Positions 1 through 7,769 of a stretch of 64,000 nucleotides of DNA are shown here, one piece after another. Every line of letters starts with the position of its first letter. Position 1 is the stretch's first letter. The stretch covers positions 62,001 to 126,000 of the forward strand of contig NZ_RBCI01000005.1 of NCBI RefSeq assembly GCF_003628535.1, read 5' to 3'. The stretch is from Flavisolibacter nicotianae. Lineage in GTDB: Bacteria > Bacteroidota > Bacteroidia > Chitinophagales > Chitinophagaceae. The position numbers were made by a program, and so were the translations under genes. Below the pieces are notes generated by a model. The model had not been told where the DNA came from. It saw only the letters and a program-made list of their open reading frames with translations, and ran no database searches.

Positions 1-500
1 ACCACGCCAAGGTAGATGGATTTGTCGCGGAGATAGGGGAGTTCCGGGATGGTTTCGATCATCAGCGGAATGATATTGGGGCTGACTTCTTCGTCGTAAT
101 AATTGGTTACAAAATCCTGCTGCTCGGGGTTGAGGTCTTTTTCGGTAACCAGGAAAATCTTTTCTTCCCGCATTTCTTCCAGGATCAGTTCCCATATCCG
201 GTTGAATTCGCTTTGCTGGTTCAGGACCGTCATCTGGATTTCTTCGAGGATTTGCTCGGGATGGGTTTCCAAATGCATCTTGGCTTTATTGCCGAACTGG
301 ATCATGCGTTTAAGTGTTGCCACGCGAACCCGGAAAAATTCATCCAGGTTGTTGGAAAAAATGCCGAGAAAACGGATGCGTTCGCGGAGTGGAACGGTGG
401 GGTCGGCGGCTTCCTGTAAAACACGTGCATTGAACGAGAGCCAACTGATGTCCCGTTGTATGCCCTTTATTTTTTGATTCGACATATGGTTATCCATCAT
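1..500 (-). CDS. ppk1: Polyphosphate kinase 1, N-terminal part (runs off the left edge)
   Basis: Polyphosphate kinase makes inorganic polyphosphate from ATP reversibly. Only the first 165 or so residues are in the window. They contain the family's N-terminal signature: ISWLSFNARVL, then QEAADPTVPLRERIRFLGIFSNNLDEFF read in two pieces, followed by the VRVATLKR helix. The catalytic histidines lie beyond the edge. The start is either the ATG whose first base is 500 (MMDNHMSNQ) or the in-frame ATG at 485 (MSNQ); the sequence does not decide between them. The gene is followed upstream by a short spacer and then rfaE2 on the same strand. Confidence 0.9.
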   Translation of the reverse strand, partial: MMDNHMSNQKIKGIQRDISWLSFNARVLQEAADPTVPLRERIRFLGIFSNNLDEFFRVRVATLKRMIQFGNKAKMHLETHPEQILEEIQMTVLNQQSEFNRIWELILEEMREEKIFLVTEKDLNPEQQDFVTNYYDEEVSPNIIPLMIETIPELPYLRDKSIYLGV

Positions 501-563
501 ATCAATAAATATACCTAAACCCACCTTATTCCGCAAGAAGCGTGTTCACGGTAAAGCGCAGTT

Positions 564-604
564 GCACGCCGGGTGCCAGCACCAGCGCAATGAACCCGGT
601 GTGC
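564..604. repeat. Inverted repeat in the spacer between rfaE2 and ppk1
   Basis: Bases 564-574 and 594-604 form an 11-bp stem (gcacgccgggt against acccggtgtgc, one G-T pair) with a 19-base loop. It sits just after the rfaE2 stop codon. There is no T-run on either side, so it is not a standard intrinsic terminator. The 115-base spacer that holds it contains no convincing gene. Confidence 0.5.
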
Positions 605-614
605 TATGGATGTC

Positions 615-1124
615 TTACCTGTTCCCATTTGCCGGCGGGCTTTGCATTTTTTCAATGATGGACGTCGTGGAAAATCCCTGTACAATGGGATTGATGATCA
701 CTTTGCCGCCGCGTTCCAGCACTTCTTTTGCACCGGCAATATCTTCTACTTTGTAGTCACCGCCTTTCACCAGTACATCGGGTTGCAGGGCAACAATAAG
801 GTCGCGGGGTGTTGGTTCGGAAAAAATAACGACGGCATCGACCACGCCAAGGGCAGAGAGAACGGTGGCTCTAGCCTGTTCGTCATTCACAGGCCGGCTT
901 TCACCTTTCAGTTGCCTGACGGAAGAATCGGAGTTGAGAGCGACGACCAGCACATCGGCATGTTGTGCCGCTTCGGTCAGTGACGCAATGTGGCCGGCAT
1001 GAAGAATATCGAAGCAGCCGTTGGTGACAGCAATTGTCTTTCCCTGCCTGTGCCATTCTGCAGCTTTTTGTCGGAGGTCAGAGAGGGGCAATATCTTGGT
1101 CTGTAAGTTTTGTGCGGGTCTCAC
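615..1124 (-). CDS. rfaE2: D-glycero-beta-D-manno-heptose 1-phosphate adenylyltransferase
   Basis: Transfers AMP from ATP to heptose 1-phosphate, making ADP-heptose for the LPS inner core. It is a stand-alone version of the C-terminal half of E. coli HldE. The nucleotidyltransferase core is clear: TNGCFDILHAGHIASL carries the HxGH motif, followed by VALNSDSSVRQLKG with the sugar-binding region, and KGGDY later. The reading frame stays open far upstream inside the flippase gene, but family members begin about 15-20 residues before the VTNGCFD strand. I therefore chose the GTG at 1124; a TTG at 1091 is the alternative. Either way the start overlaps the end of the upstream gene, which implies translational coupling. 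Confidence 0.88.
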   Translation of the reverse strand: MRPAQNLQTKILPLSDLRQKAAEWHRQGKTIAVTNGCFDILHAGHIASLTEAAQHADVLVVALNSDSSVRQLKGESRPVNDEQARATVLSALGVVDAVVIFSEPTPRDLIVALQPDVLVKGGDYKVEDIAGAKEVLERGGKVIINPIVQGFSTTSIIEKMQSPPANGNR

Positions 1125-2130
1125 TGGGTCGTTTGTTTTTGTTGTGGTAAGAAAACAGGGCGCTGAAAAGTATGCCGGCAACGACAATGATGACCGTTTG
1201 CACGGTCCAGAGCAGCCACCCAAGTGCATTGCCGATCGTTGCTTCATCCAGCCCATAGAGGCCAATCAATTTCGAGACGAGCAGCGGGTAGGCGCCGATA
1301 CCGCCCGGCGTAATGACCATTCCCACGCTGCCGATGGCCAGGGTAGTCAGGCCTCCGCCAATTCCAAGGTGTGCCGTTTCCTGTAGGGCATAAATGCCGA
1401 TGGTCGTACTACCCAGGTACATCAGCCAGATCAGTAGGGTGTGAAATAAAAACCAGCCTTTGTTTTTAATAAAGCGAATGCTTTGCAGGCCATGAAGAAT
1501 GCCTTTCACCACGGTCTTAATTTTTCCGACAGCATCGATGTGGCCAAAGCGTTTGAGAACGATATAAAAAACAAGCAGAAAGATGATAAAGCCGCCAACG
1601 TAGAGTGCCATTTTTGTACCAGACGTGTGGCCAGCTTTGTCGCGGAAAAAATCGCCGAACAACGAAGTAACGTAGTCGCCGATGATATGTCCCTGGAAAT
1701 AAAGTGCGGTAATAAAAGCAACAACCAGGCAAACAACATCAACGGCTCGTTCCATGACAATCGTTCCAACCAGCCGATCGGCCCGCACTTTTTCATACCG
1801 GGCAAGCAGCGTGCATTTTACCACTTCGCCCAAACGCGGCACACCGGCATTAACAAGGTAGCCGATCATAACGGCAGCAAATGTATTGAAGCGGCTCGGA
1901 TGGTATCCCAATGGCTCCATGAGGATGCGCCAGCGCATGGCCCTGCTGTAATGACTTAAGATGAGCATGCCGCAGACAGGAAGAATCAGCCAGAGGCGGG
2001 CACGATGCAGGGAGCTTTTAATCTGTAACCATTGTTCATAATTGATCTTCCGTACAGAAAGCCAAACAAATAAAACGCCAAGCCCGAGAAAAAAAACATA
2101 CTGTAGTATGGTAACAATGGGTTTCTTCAT
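1078..2130 (-). CDS. Flippase-like integral membrane protein (YbhN / LPG-synthase transmembrane family)
   Basis: A 350-residue multi-pass inner-membrane protein of the family formed by the transmembrane half of lysylphosphatidylglycerol synthase (UPF0104/YbhN). It begins with a hydrophobic segment at residues 8-25. It carries the family's conserved stretches LVNAGVPRLGEVVKCTLLARYEKV, GTIVMERAVDV (read separately) and, near the C-terminus, GSVGMVITPGGIGAYPLL. There is no soluble MprF synthase domain. It lies between panD and rfaE2 on the same strand and overlaps rfaE2. A role in moving a lipid-linked substrate across the membrane is inferred from the family and from the rfaE2 neighbour; the substrate is unknown. 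Confidence 0.85.
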   Translation of the reverse strand: MKKPIVTILQYVFFLGLGVLFVWLSVRKINYEQWLQIKSSLHRARLWLILPVCGMLILSHYSRAMRWRILMEPLGYHPSRFNTFAAVMIGYLVNAGVPRLGEVVKCTLLARYEKVRADRLVGTIVMERAVDVVCLVVAFITALYFQGHIIGDYVTSLFGDFFRDKAGHTSGTKMALYVGGFIIFLLVFYIVLKRFGHIDAVGKIKTVVKGILHGLQSIRFIKNKGWFLFHTLLIWLMYLGSTTIGIYALQETAHLGIGGGLTTLAIGSVGMVITPGGIGAYPLLVSKLIGLYGLDEATIGNALGWLLWTVQTVIIVVAGILFSALFSYHNKNKRPSETRTKLTDQDIAPL

Positions 2131-2157
2131 GCCAAGTGAAGATAGGAAGGGAATATC

Positions 2158-2296
2158 GAACAGGTGAACAAGGAATGAAGAATGTTAAAGTAACCGCCCC
2201 TGTTCATCCTCTTCTTCGAAATGCGGTCTGCCCGGTAGCGGAAACAGCATGAGCCGAAGACACTTCATTCGTGACTATCTCCTTGTTCGACTGTTC
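2158..2296. repeat. Long imperfect intergenic inverted repeat
   Basis: The left arm at 2158-2180 (gaacaggtgaacaaggaatgaag) is mirrored at 2263-2296. The right arm matches GAACAG, GAACAAGGA and ATGAAG in order but carries an extra 11 bases. The arms themselves are built of a short direct repeat of GAACA. The element fills most of the 174-base gap between panD and the flippase gene and resembles in architecture the elements at 12902-13007, 37046-37129 and 48487-48561. Confidence 0.5.
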
Positions 2297-2304
2297 TTCG
2301 GTTT

Positions 2305-2649
2305 TTACAGCCTGTTCCCTTCTTTGGGGAAAACAATCCAGGGCTTGAAGGTTTTCGCCTCTTCAAAAGGAAGGGAGCAGTAGGAAATGATTACAACAAC
2401 ATCGCCGGTCATTCCTTTGCGTGCTGCGGGGCCGTTGAGGCAACAAACACCGGAGCCCCGCTTGCCTTTAATCAGGTAGGTGTCCAGGCGTTCGCCATTG
2501 TTGACATTGACGACCGTCACTTTCTCGTTCTCGATAAAGTTGGCCGCATCCATCAGGTCTTCGTCCAATGTTAAGCTACCCACATAGTGAAGGTTGGCTT
2601 CGGTGATTACAGCGCGGTGGACCTTCGACTTTAAAACAGAAATGTTCAT
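2305..2649 (-). CDS. panD: Aspartate 1-decarboxylase
   Basis: Converts L-aspartate to beta-alanine for pantothenate synthesis. At 114 residues it has the normal family length. The self-cleavage site that creates the pyruvoyl group is intact: H21-Y-V-G24-S25, with cleavage expected between Gly24 and Ser25. The NGERLDTY and [15 protein letters not shown] stretches are also characteristic; the latter contains the substrate-pocket NGAA-like loop, here as NGPAA. It lies directly downstream of panC, 38 bases away and on the same strand, so both steps of beta-alanine supply and condensation are probably made together. Confidence 0.97.
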   Translation of the reverse strand: MNISVLKSKVHRAVITEANLHYVGSLTLDEDLMDAANFIENEKVTVVNVNNGERLDTYLIKGKRGSGVCCLNGPAARKGMTGDVVVIISYCSLPFEEAKTFKPWIVFPKEGNRL

Positions 2650-2657
2650 ACTGGCCG

Positions 2658-2665
2658 CAAAGTTA
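2658..2665 (-). promoter_or_regulatory. Possible -7 promoter element upstream of panD
   Basis: Reading on the minus strand, TAACTTTG matches the Bacteroidota consensus TAnnTTTG and lies 8 bases before the panD ATG. No clear -33 TTG was found. It may give panD its own short-leader transcript in addition to read-through from panC. Confidence 0.4.
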
Positions 2666-2687
2666 GATGATGATGGTAAAGTGTTTG

Positions 2688-3530
2688 TTAATTCACCGGC
2701 AGGTTGTCGATGAGGCGAATGTCTCCCAAAAAGGCAGCCACCAATGCCACTGCAGGTTTCGCTCTATCATTAACGGGGAGCAGGGTTTGTGTATCAACAA
2801 TTTCAAAATAGTCAACCACGAATCCTTTTTCCGTCAGGCTTCGCATCGCCTCCTGTTTGATGACTTCAATCGGTTTTGAAGGGAGAGCCTCCTTGCTTTT
2901 GCGCAGCTCTTCAAACAGTGCCGGCGCCAGGGCCCGTTGGCTTTGCGACAAACGGAGGTTGCGGCTGCTCATGGCCAGCCCGTCTTTTTCGCGGACGGTC
3001 GGGGAGATGCGGAGGGTGACCTGTTCGTTGCGGCCGGTAAGAGACAGCAGTTTTTGAATTACCTGGCATTGTTGAAAGTCTTTTTGTCCCAGGTAGAGAA
3101 AAGTCGGGTTGACGATTTCCAGCAACCGATCGACAACCTGGCAAACGCCCTGGAAGTGGCCCGGCCGGTAATGCCCTTCGAGCACCGTTTCCAGTGTTCC
3201 CAAGTCATAGACGCCGGCCTTGTAACCGGGCGGATAAATCTCTTCAACAGAGGGAAGGAACAGAACATCGCAGCCGTGGGAAACCAAAAGATCAATATCT
3301 TTTTCGAGGGTGACCGGGTATTTTTTAAAATCGTCGGGGTTATTGAATTGTGTCGGATTGACAAAAATGCTGCAAATGCTGAGCTGTGCCTCTTTTTTTG
3401 CCTGGTCCAGCAGCGATATGTGCCCGTTATGCAAAGCCCCCATCGTCGGAAAAAAACCAATCGTCGTGCCGTTCTTTTTTTGATCTGAAAGGAATTGGTT
3501 CAGCGCCTTCGCTTCTTTGAAAAGGATCAT
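2688..3530 (-). CDS. panC: Pantothenate synthetase (pantoate-beta-alanine ligase)
   Basis: Joins pantoate and beta-alanine using ATP, in the cytoplasm. The 280-residue length is typical. Visible motifs are [15 protein letters not shown] (HxGH ATP-binding motif, about residues 27-41), IFVNPTQFN, the pantoate-binding [19 protein letters not shown] region (about 130-148), FLGQKDFQQ-like [11 protein letters not shown], and MSSRN, which stands in for KMSKS. It is the first gene of a minus-strand run panC, panD, flippase, rfaE2 and diverges from the glycogen-synthase-like gene. Confidence 0.97.
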   Translation of the reverse strand: MILFKEAKALNQFLSDQKKNGTTIGFFPTMGALHNGHISLLDQAKKEAQLSICSIFVNPTQFNNPDDFKKYPVTLEKDIDLLVSHGCDVLFLPSVEEIYPPGYKAGVYDLGTLETVLEGHYRPGHFQGVCQVVDRLLEIVNPTFLYLGQKDFQQCQVIQKLLSLTGRNEQVTLRISPTVREKDGLAMSSRNLRLSQSQRALAPALFEELRKSKEALPSKPIEVIKQEAMRSLTEKGFVVDYFEIVDTQTLLPVNDRAKPAVALVAAFLGDIRLIDNLPVN

Positions 3531-3564
3531 GCCGGAGGTTTAAGATCGTGTCGGTGTTACATGA

Positions 3565-3586
3565 CAAAAATAATTGCTTACCTTTG
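3565..3586. promoter_or_regulatory. Divergent promoter region between panC and the glycogen-synthase-like gene
   Basis: Two TAnnTTTG -7 elements face away from each other. On the plus strand TACCTTTG occupies 3579-3586, 32 bases before the ATG at 3618. On the minus strand TATTTTTG occupies 3572-3565, 35 bases before the panC ATG. Their closeness means polymerases for the two directions would compete for the same DNA. Confidence 0.55.
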
Positions 3587-3617
3587 CCAACTTTAAGTTT
3601 TATCTAAATCGCGTACA

Positions 3618-4433
3618 ATGTCAGCAAAGAAAAGGATTTTATTTATTGCCAACGAAATGTCACCTTACCTTGAGTTGACTGAATTTTCTGAAGTAGTAAA
3701 TAAGCTGGCCATCAAAGCGAACGAAGGTGGTTTTGAAGTTCGCTGCATCATGCCGCGTTTTGGTGCGATCAACGAACGCCGCCACCGCCTGCACGAGGTA
3801 GTGCGTCTTTCGGGTATCAATATTTCCATCGACAACGAAGATTTTCCCTTACAGATTAAAGTGGCGTCGTTGCCGAATGCCCGCTTGCAGGTTTATTTCC
3901 TTGACAACGAAGACCTTTTTAAACGCAAGTCGATCTTTACCGACGAGAGCGAAACCTGGTTTGACGATAACGGTCTGCGTACGGTGTTTTTCTGCAAAGG
4001 CGCTCTGGAGACGGTCAAAAAGTTTGGCTGGCCCCCGGACATCATTCATTGCAGCGGCTGGATGACTGGATTGATTCCAATGTACCTGAAAACGGTGTAC
4101 AAAAAGGAGCCGGTATTTTCGCACAGTAAAGTCATCTATACGCTTGGACAAACAACATTTAAAGAAAAGCTGGAAAGCGATTTTATTAAAAAGGCGCAGA
4201 TCAGCACCGCGTTGAAAGACAAAGACTTTGAACCGTTCAAAGAGTCCAATAACCTTGCTTTGATGCGGATTGGTGCCACGTATGCCGATGCGATCACATT
4301 TGGAACAGATACGCCGGATAAGAAGCTGGTGGACGAGTTCTCAAAAGTGAAAGGAAAGAAGACATTGCCCTACAACGCGGAAAGTGATTTAACAGACTAT
4401 TTACAACTCTATGGCGATCTTGCGAGCAAGTAA
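3618..4433 (+). CDS. Glycogen/starch synthase-like protein, N-terminal domain only
   Basis: The 271 residues resemble the N-terminal Rossmann domain of GT5 glycogen synthases: KRILFIANEMSPY at the start, VRCIMPRFGAINERRHRLHE, LQVYFLDNEDLFKR, and PPDIIHCSGWMTGLIPMYLK (residues about 137-156), matching the PDIVHxHDWQTGL region of the family. Full synthases are about 480 residues; the second, nucleotide-sugar-binding GT-B domain is missing here. The KTGGL motif that contacts ADP-glucose near residue 15 in the family is replaced by ELTEF. A normal glycosyl-transfer reaction therefore looks unlikely, and the function is unknown. It is followed after 30 bases by a DUF4270 lipoprotein gene on the same strand. 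Confidence 0.75.
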   Translation: MSAKKRILFIANEMSPYLELTEFSEVVNKLAIKANEGGFEVRCIMPRFGAINERRHRLHEVVRLSGINISIDNEDFPLQIKVASLPNARLQVYFLDNEDLFKRKSIFTDESETWFDDNGLRTVFFCKGALETVKKFGWPPDIIHCSGWMTGLIPMYLKTVYKKEPVFSHSKVIYTLGQTTFKEKLESDFIKKAQISTALKDKDFEPFKESNNLALMRIGATYADAITFGTDTPDKKLVDEFSKVKGKKTLPYNAESDLTDYLQLYGDLASK

Positions 4434-4463
4434 AATATTTTACTCACAGGTTAATTTTTCGAT

Positions 4464-5876
4464 GTGAAGCTCAAAGGTTTGTCTGCTCTTCTCACGCTTG
4501 GTTTAATTGTTTTTTTCTTCTCCTGCACCAAATTAAATGAGCCCACACAACTCGGCGATGGTTTGATCCCGGCGGTTGACAATGTCAATACGTTTGATAC
4601 GACTCTCACCGTTTTTGCCGACTACCATCTCTCAGCCGATTCTATCCGGAATCTGATTTCGGATCAAATGGCGCTTGGCCGCATCGACGACCCGGTGTTT
4701 GGTTCTACCACGGCCGACATGTTTTTTAACCTGAGCAGCCCGGTGTACAGCGCATCGCCGTTTACCAACAAAGACTCCGTAATCGCTATCGACTCCGTTG
4801 TGCTGTCGCTTGCGTATACCGGTGCATACGGTGATACGTCTGCAGCCAGCCAGTTAAATGTGGAAGTTTCCGAAATCCAGCCGGGTACAGATTTCAACGA
4901 TACAACACTTTACCGTTACGATCATCCGGGTTTTAACACCGGTACTGTTTTCGGAACCAAATCATTTAACCTGGCAAGCCTGAAAGACAGTATCACGCTG
5001 ATCCGCAGAACCGACACATCGAAAGTGGCTAACGTGTTACGCATCCGTCTTGATAATACCCTGGGTTCACGCCTGGCCCAATTTGACACAACCAGCAACG
5101 CTCCGTATAAAAGTGATTCGCTTTTCAGGGCTGCCTTTCGCGGATTGGCTGTCAAAACGACGAGCGCCAGCAATCCGGGAGCCCTGGCTTATTTTAACCT
5201 GTCCAGCGCTGCGGGTACAGGACTGACCGTATACTTCCGCAAGAAGAACGGCGGTGTCGACACCGCGTCGGCTACATTCGTTCATAGCACCTATAGCCAG
5301 GCCAATTCGGTTCGTCGCACGGCTGCCGGTGAGTTCCTGGCCAACCTGAATAAGACATCACCACAAAAGCTTTATATCCAGTCTTCGCCTTCGGGTTCGT
5401 ATGTTTCGGTGAACGTGCCAGGTTTACAGGCATTTCCCAATAAGGTGATCCATTATGCCGAATTGGTAGCTTACCGCATCCCTTCCGCATCTGATGCAGT
5501 TTTTACCACGCCCAGGACGTTGCTACTCGATCACAAAGGCACCACCGATACGGCGCACCTGTTTGACAACGATGTGCAGATTACTTCGACCGGGTCGGTT
5601 GATCTGAGCCTGTTTGGCGGTTACCTGCGATCGGATAACAGCTATCGCTTCAACATCACCCGCTATGTACAGGGGATTGCAACCCGGAAAGAGCCCAATG
5701 ATACCATGCGGATTTACGCCCCGTTGCGGAGTTATCTCTTTTCGAAATCCGTGGGACAGGAACTCGCTGTTCCGGCCATTAGCAATATCGCCAAAGGCCG
5801 CGTTGTGCTGGCTGGGGATAGTTATCCTGATCCGGCTTTACGCTTGCGTTTGCACATCATTTATTCCAACCTTTGA
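4464..5876 (+). CDS. DUF4270 family lipoprotein
   Basis: A 470-residue secreted lipoprotein of a family that I know only from Bacteroidota; its function is not known. The N-terminus is a lipoprotein signal peptide, MKLKGLSALLTLGLIVFFFSC, with Cys21 as the lipidation site. The mature part is rich in Ser, Thr and Asp, as expected for an exported beta-rich protein, and contains the family's early GDGLIP and VDNVNTFDT segment and repeated DS(I/V)VLSL-type strands. It follows the glycogen-synthase-like gene by 30 bases and probably shares its transcript. Confidence 0.85.
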   Translation: MKLKGLSALLTLGLIVFFFSCTKLNEPTQLGDGLIPAVDNVNTFDTTLTVFADYHLSADSIRNLISDQMALGRIDDPVFGSTTADMFFNLSSPVYSASPFTNKDSVIAIDSVVLSLAYTGAYGDTSAASQLNVEVSEIQPGTDFNDTTLYRYDHPGFNTGTVFGTKSFNLASLKDSITLIRRTDTSKVANVLRIRLDNTLGSRLAQFDTTSNAPYKSDSLFRAAFRGLAVKTTSASNPGALAYFNLSSAAGTGLTVYFRKKNGGVDTASATFVHSTYSQANSVRRTAAGEFLANLNKTSPQKLYIQSSPSGSYVSVNVPGLQAFPNKVIHYAELVAYRIPSASDAVFTTPRTLLLDHKGTTDTAHLFDNDVQITSTGSVDLSLFGGYLRSDNSYRFNITRYVQGIATRKEPNDTMRIYAPLRSYLFSKSVGQELAVPAISNIAKGRVVLAGDSYPDPALRLRLHIIYSNL

Positions 5877-5901
5877 TAAATGGCGGGTGTCGTTATATTT
5901 G
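5872..5901 (+). promoter_or_regulatory. metK promoter, Bacteroidota type
   Basis: TTTG at 5872-5875 and TATATTTG at 5894-5901 are separated by 18 bases, matching the -33 TTTG / -7 TAnnTTTG pattern. The -33 element overlaps the last codon and stop of the DUF4270 gene. Transcription would begin near 5907, giving a leader of about 50 bases. Confidence 0.7.
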
Positions 5902-5921
5902 CACCCGATTTAAAAAATTCC

Positions 5922-5940
5922 TGGGGAAAGTCAACCCCCA
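5922..5940 (+). promoter_or_regulatory. Short GC hairpin in the metK leader
   Basis: TGGGG at 5922-5926 pairs with CCCCA at 5936-5940 around a nine-base loop. It is the only clear structure in the predicted 50-base leader. The sequence does not match any SAM riboswitch class that I can recall, so I claim only a hairpin that could affect mRNA stability or translation. Confidence 0.3.
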
Positions 5941-5958
5941 AACCTAAAAAATAGTTGC

Positions 5959-7212
5959 ATGCCTTATTTATTTACGTCTGAAAGTGTATCCGAAGGTCAT
6001 CCCGATAAAGTTGCCGACCAGATTTCCGATGCGCTCATCGATCATTTTTTAGCTTTTGACCCGGAATCAAAAGTTGCCTGCGAAACATTGGTAACAACCG
6101 GACAGGTGGTTCTGGCCGGCGAGGTCAAGTCAAAAGCTTACCTGGATGTGCAGGAAATTGCCCGCCAGGTGATTCGCCGGATTGGTTACACCAAAAGCGA
6201 ATACATGTTTGAAGCCAACTCCTGTGGCGTGCTTTCTGCCATTCACGAGCAGTCGGCCGATATTAACCAGGGTGTTGACAGGAAGAAAAAAGAGGAGCAA
6301 GGCGCTGGCGACCAGGGAATGATGTTTGGCTATGCTACGGCCGAGACAGAAGACTATATGCCGCTGGCACTTGACCTGGCGCACAAGTTGCTGCAGGAAC
6401 TGGCTGCCCTGCGTCGCGAAAACAAGCAGATCAAATACCTGCGTCCGGATGCAAAAAGCCAGGTAACGCTTGAGTACGATGACAATAACCGTCCTGTCCG
6501 CATCGATGCTATTGTGATTTCTACACAACACGACGATTTCGATACCGAAGCGAAAATGCAGGAGAAGATCCAAAAAGACGTGATCAATATTTTGATTCCC
6601 CGTGTGAAATCAAAATATAAGAAGTATGCTAAACTGTTCAACGGCGGCATTAAATACCACATCAACCCAACGGGAAAGTTTGTGATTGGAGGTCCGCACG
6701 GTGATACCGGTTTAACCGGCCGTAAGATTATTGTTGACACCTACGGCGGAAAAGGCGCCCACGGTGGCGGAGCATTCAGCGGTAAAGATCCTTCCAAAGT
6801 TGACCGCTCAGCAGCCTATGCTACGCGTCACATTGCTAAAAACCTGGTTGCTGCCGGTGTTTGCGACGAGGTGCTGGTACAGGTTTCCTACGCTATCGGT
6901 GTTGCCCAGCCAATGGGTATTTATGTAAATACGCACGGCACCGCCAAAGTGGACATGACCGACGGTGAAATTGCCAGCGTGGTAGAAAGCGTGTTCGATA
7001 TGCGTCCTTACTTTATCGAGCAGCGCCTGAAACTGCGCACACCGATCTACAGCGAAACCGCAGCCTACGGCCACATGGGCCGCAAGCCGGAAGTCGTGAC
7101 CAAAGAGTTTACGTCACCCGATGGCAAAACAGTAAAAAAGAAGGTAGAATTGTTTACCTGGGAAAAACTGGATTATGTACCGAAAGTGAAAAAAGCATTC
7201 GGATTGAAATAA
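5959..7212 (+). CDS. metK: S-adenosylmethionine synthetase
   Basis: Makes SAM from methionine and ATP. The N-terminus [21 protein letters not shown] carries the first signature and catalytic histidine, here split as SEGHPDK and [38 protein letters not shown] (read in parts) and [19 protein letters not shown] are the ATP and magnesium binding signatures. At 417 residues it is longer than the 384-residue E. coli enzyme; the extra residues lie near the C-terminus in a lysine-rich stretch, [17 protein letters not shown], as I expect for Bacteroidota MetK. It has its own promoter and a strong terminator, so it is a single-gene unit. Confidence 0.98.
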   Translation: MPYLFTSESVSEGHPDKVADQISDALIDHFLAFDPESKVACETLVTTGQVVLAGEVKSKAYLDVQEIARQVIRRIGYTKSEYMFEANSCGVLSAIHEQSADINQGVDRKKKEEQGAGDQGMMFGYATAETEDYMPLALDLAHKLLQELAALRRENKQIKYLRPDAKSQVTLEYDDNNRPVRIDAIVISTQHDDFDTEAKMQEKIQKDVINILIPRVKSKYKKYAKLFNGGIKYHINPTGKFVIGGPHGDTGLTGRKIIVDTYGGKGAHGGGAFSGKDPSKVDRSAAYATRHIAKNLVAAGVCDEVLVQVSYAIGVAQPMGIYVNTHGTAKVDMTDGEIASVVESVFDMRPYFIEQRLKLRTPIYSETAAYGHMGRKPEVVTKEFTSPDGKTVKKKVELFTWEKLDYVPKVKKAFGLK

Positions 7213-7218
7213 AAAAAA

Positions 7219-7247
7219 GGAGGCTGTATTTTCAGCCTCTTTTTTTG
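7219..7247 (+). terminator. Intrinsic terminator after metK
   Basis: GAGGCTG at 7220-7226 pairs with CAGCCTC at 7233-7239, followed by eight Ts. An A-run on the left extends the pairing, so it could also stop transcription from the opposite direction. Confidence 0.85.
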
Positions 7248-7298
7248 CCCCTGTCGGGAAAGTAAAAAAATGTACTTAACTTAGTAAAAAATTAAACT

Positions 7299-7763
7299 AT
7301 GCAGGCGAAGGAAGCGGCCGTGGTGTATCAAACCCTCAATCCTCTTACAAAGGTTGCATCCAAAAAGGCCAAGGTCATCCCCGTTTATCAATGGAATTCG
7401 TTTGAGAAGATTGATGCCATCAAGGAAGGCGTGTCGAAGGAAGAACTGGAGAACCTGAAAAATGGTGCGGAACTGGATTACGATACGATGGCAAAGCTGT
7501 TGAATGTGACTAAAACAACACTCCACAGCAAGAAAGGCAAAGCAAAGTTTGACCAATATATCAGTGAGCGGATTTTTCTGATCGCCGATCTTTATTCATA
7601 TGGCTACGAGGTTTTTGGCAACCGGCAAAAGTTCAACAATTGGATGAAGACGGAAAACGCGGCGCTGGCCGGCATTACACCGTTAAGCCTGGTTGATACC
7701 CTGTATGGAATTGAAGAAGTCAAACATTTGATTGGCCGGATTGCTTACGGCGTTTACAGCTGA
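7299..7763 (+). CDS. Xre/MbcA/ParS-family antitoxin of a RES toxin pair
   Basis: A 154-residue protein with a degenerate helix-turn-helix in the middle (ELDYDTMAKLLNVTKTTLHSKK, about residues 72-92, read in parts) and a C-terminal toxin-binding domain of the DUF2384 type, with FGNRQKFNNWMKTEN followed by ITPLSLVDTLYGIEEVKHLIGRI. This is the standard layout of antitoxins that pair with RES-domain toxins. It is followed after 6 bases by the toxin gene. No TAnnTTTG element was found upstream; an imperfect TACTTAACTTAGTA stretch just before the start may be an operator, since these antitoxins usually repress their own promoter. Confidence 0.88.
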   Translation: MQAKEAAVVYQTLNPLTKVASKKAKVIPVYQWNSFEKIDAIKEGVSKEELENLKNGAELDYDTMAKLLNVTKTTLHSKKGKAKFDQYISERIFLIADLYSYGYEVFGNRQKFNNWMKTENAALAGITPLSLVDTLYGIEEVKHLIGRIAYGVYS

Positions 7764-7769
7764 TAGAAG

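Noticed and set aside
500-606. A minus-strand stretch reading like a protein C-terminus (TGFIALVLAPGVQLRFTVN, then a stop) in the rfaE2-ppk1 spacer.
   Set aside because: It is preceded in frame by a stop codon and has no start, so it is at most a remnant about 25 codons long. Chance cannot be excluded.
615-1265. A longer rfaE2 reading frame starting at 1265.
   Set aside because: The first 47 codons lie within the flippase gene in another frame, are rich in Cys and Ser, and do not match the family. The GTG at 1124 gives the expected length.
1483-1959. Open frames of 150 or more codons opposite the flippase, panC, purB, gmd and dapF genes.
   Set aside because: They are shadows of well-supported genes on the other strand, without starts, conserved motifs or spacing of their own.
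5907-5958. A SAM riboswitch in the metK leader.
   Set aside because: The leader is only about 50 bases and lacks the conserved core of any SAM class I can recall; only a short hairpin is visible.
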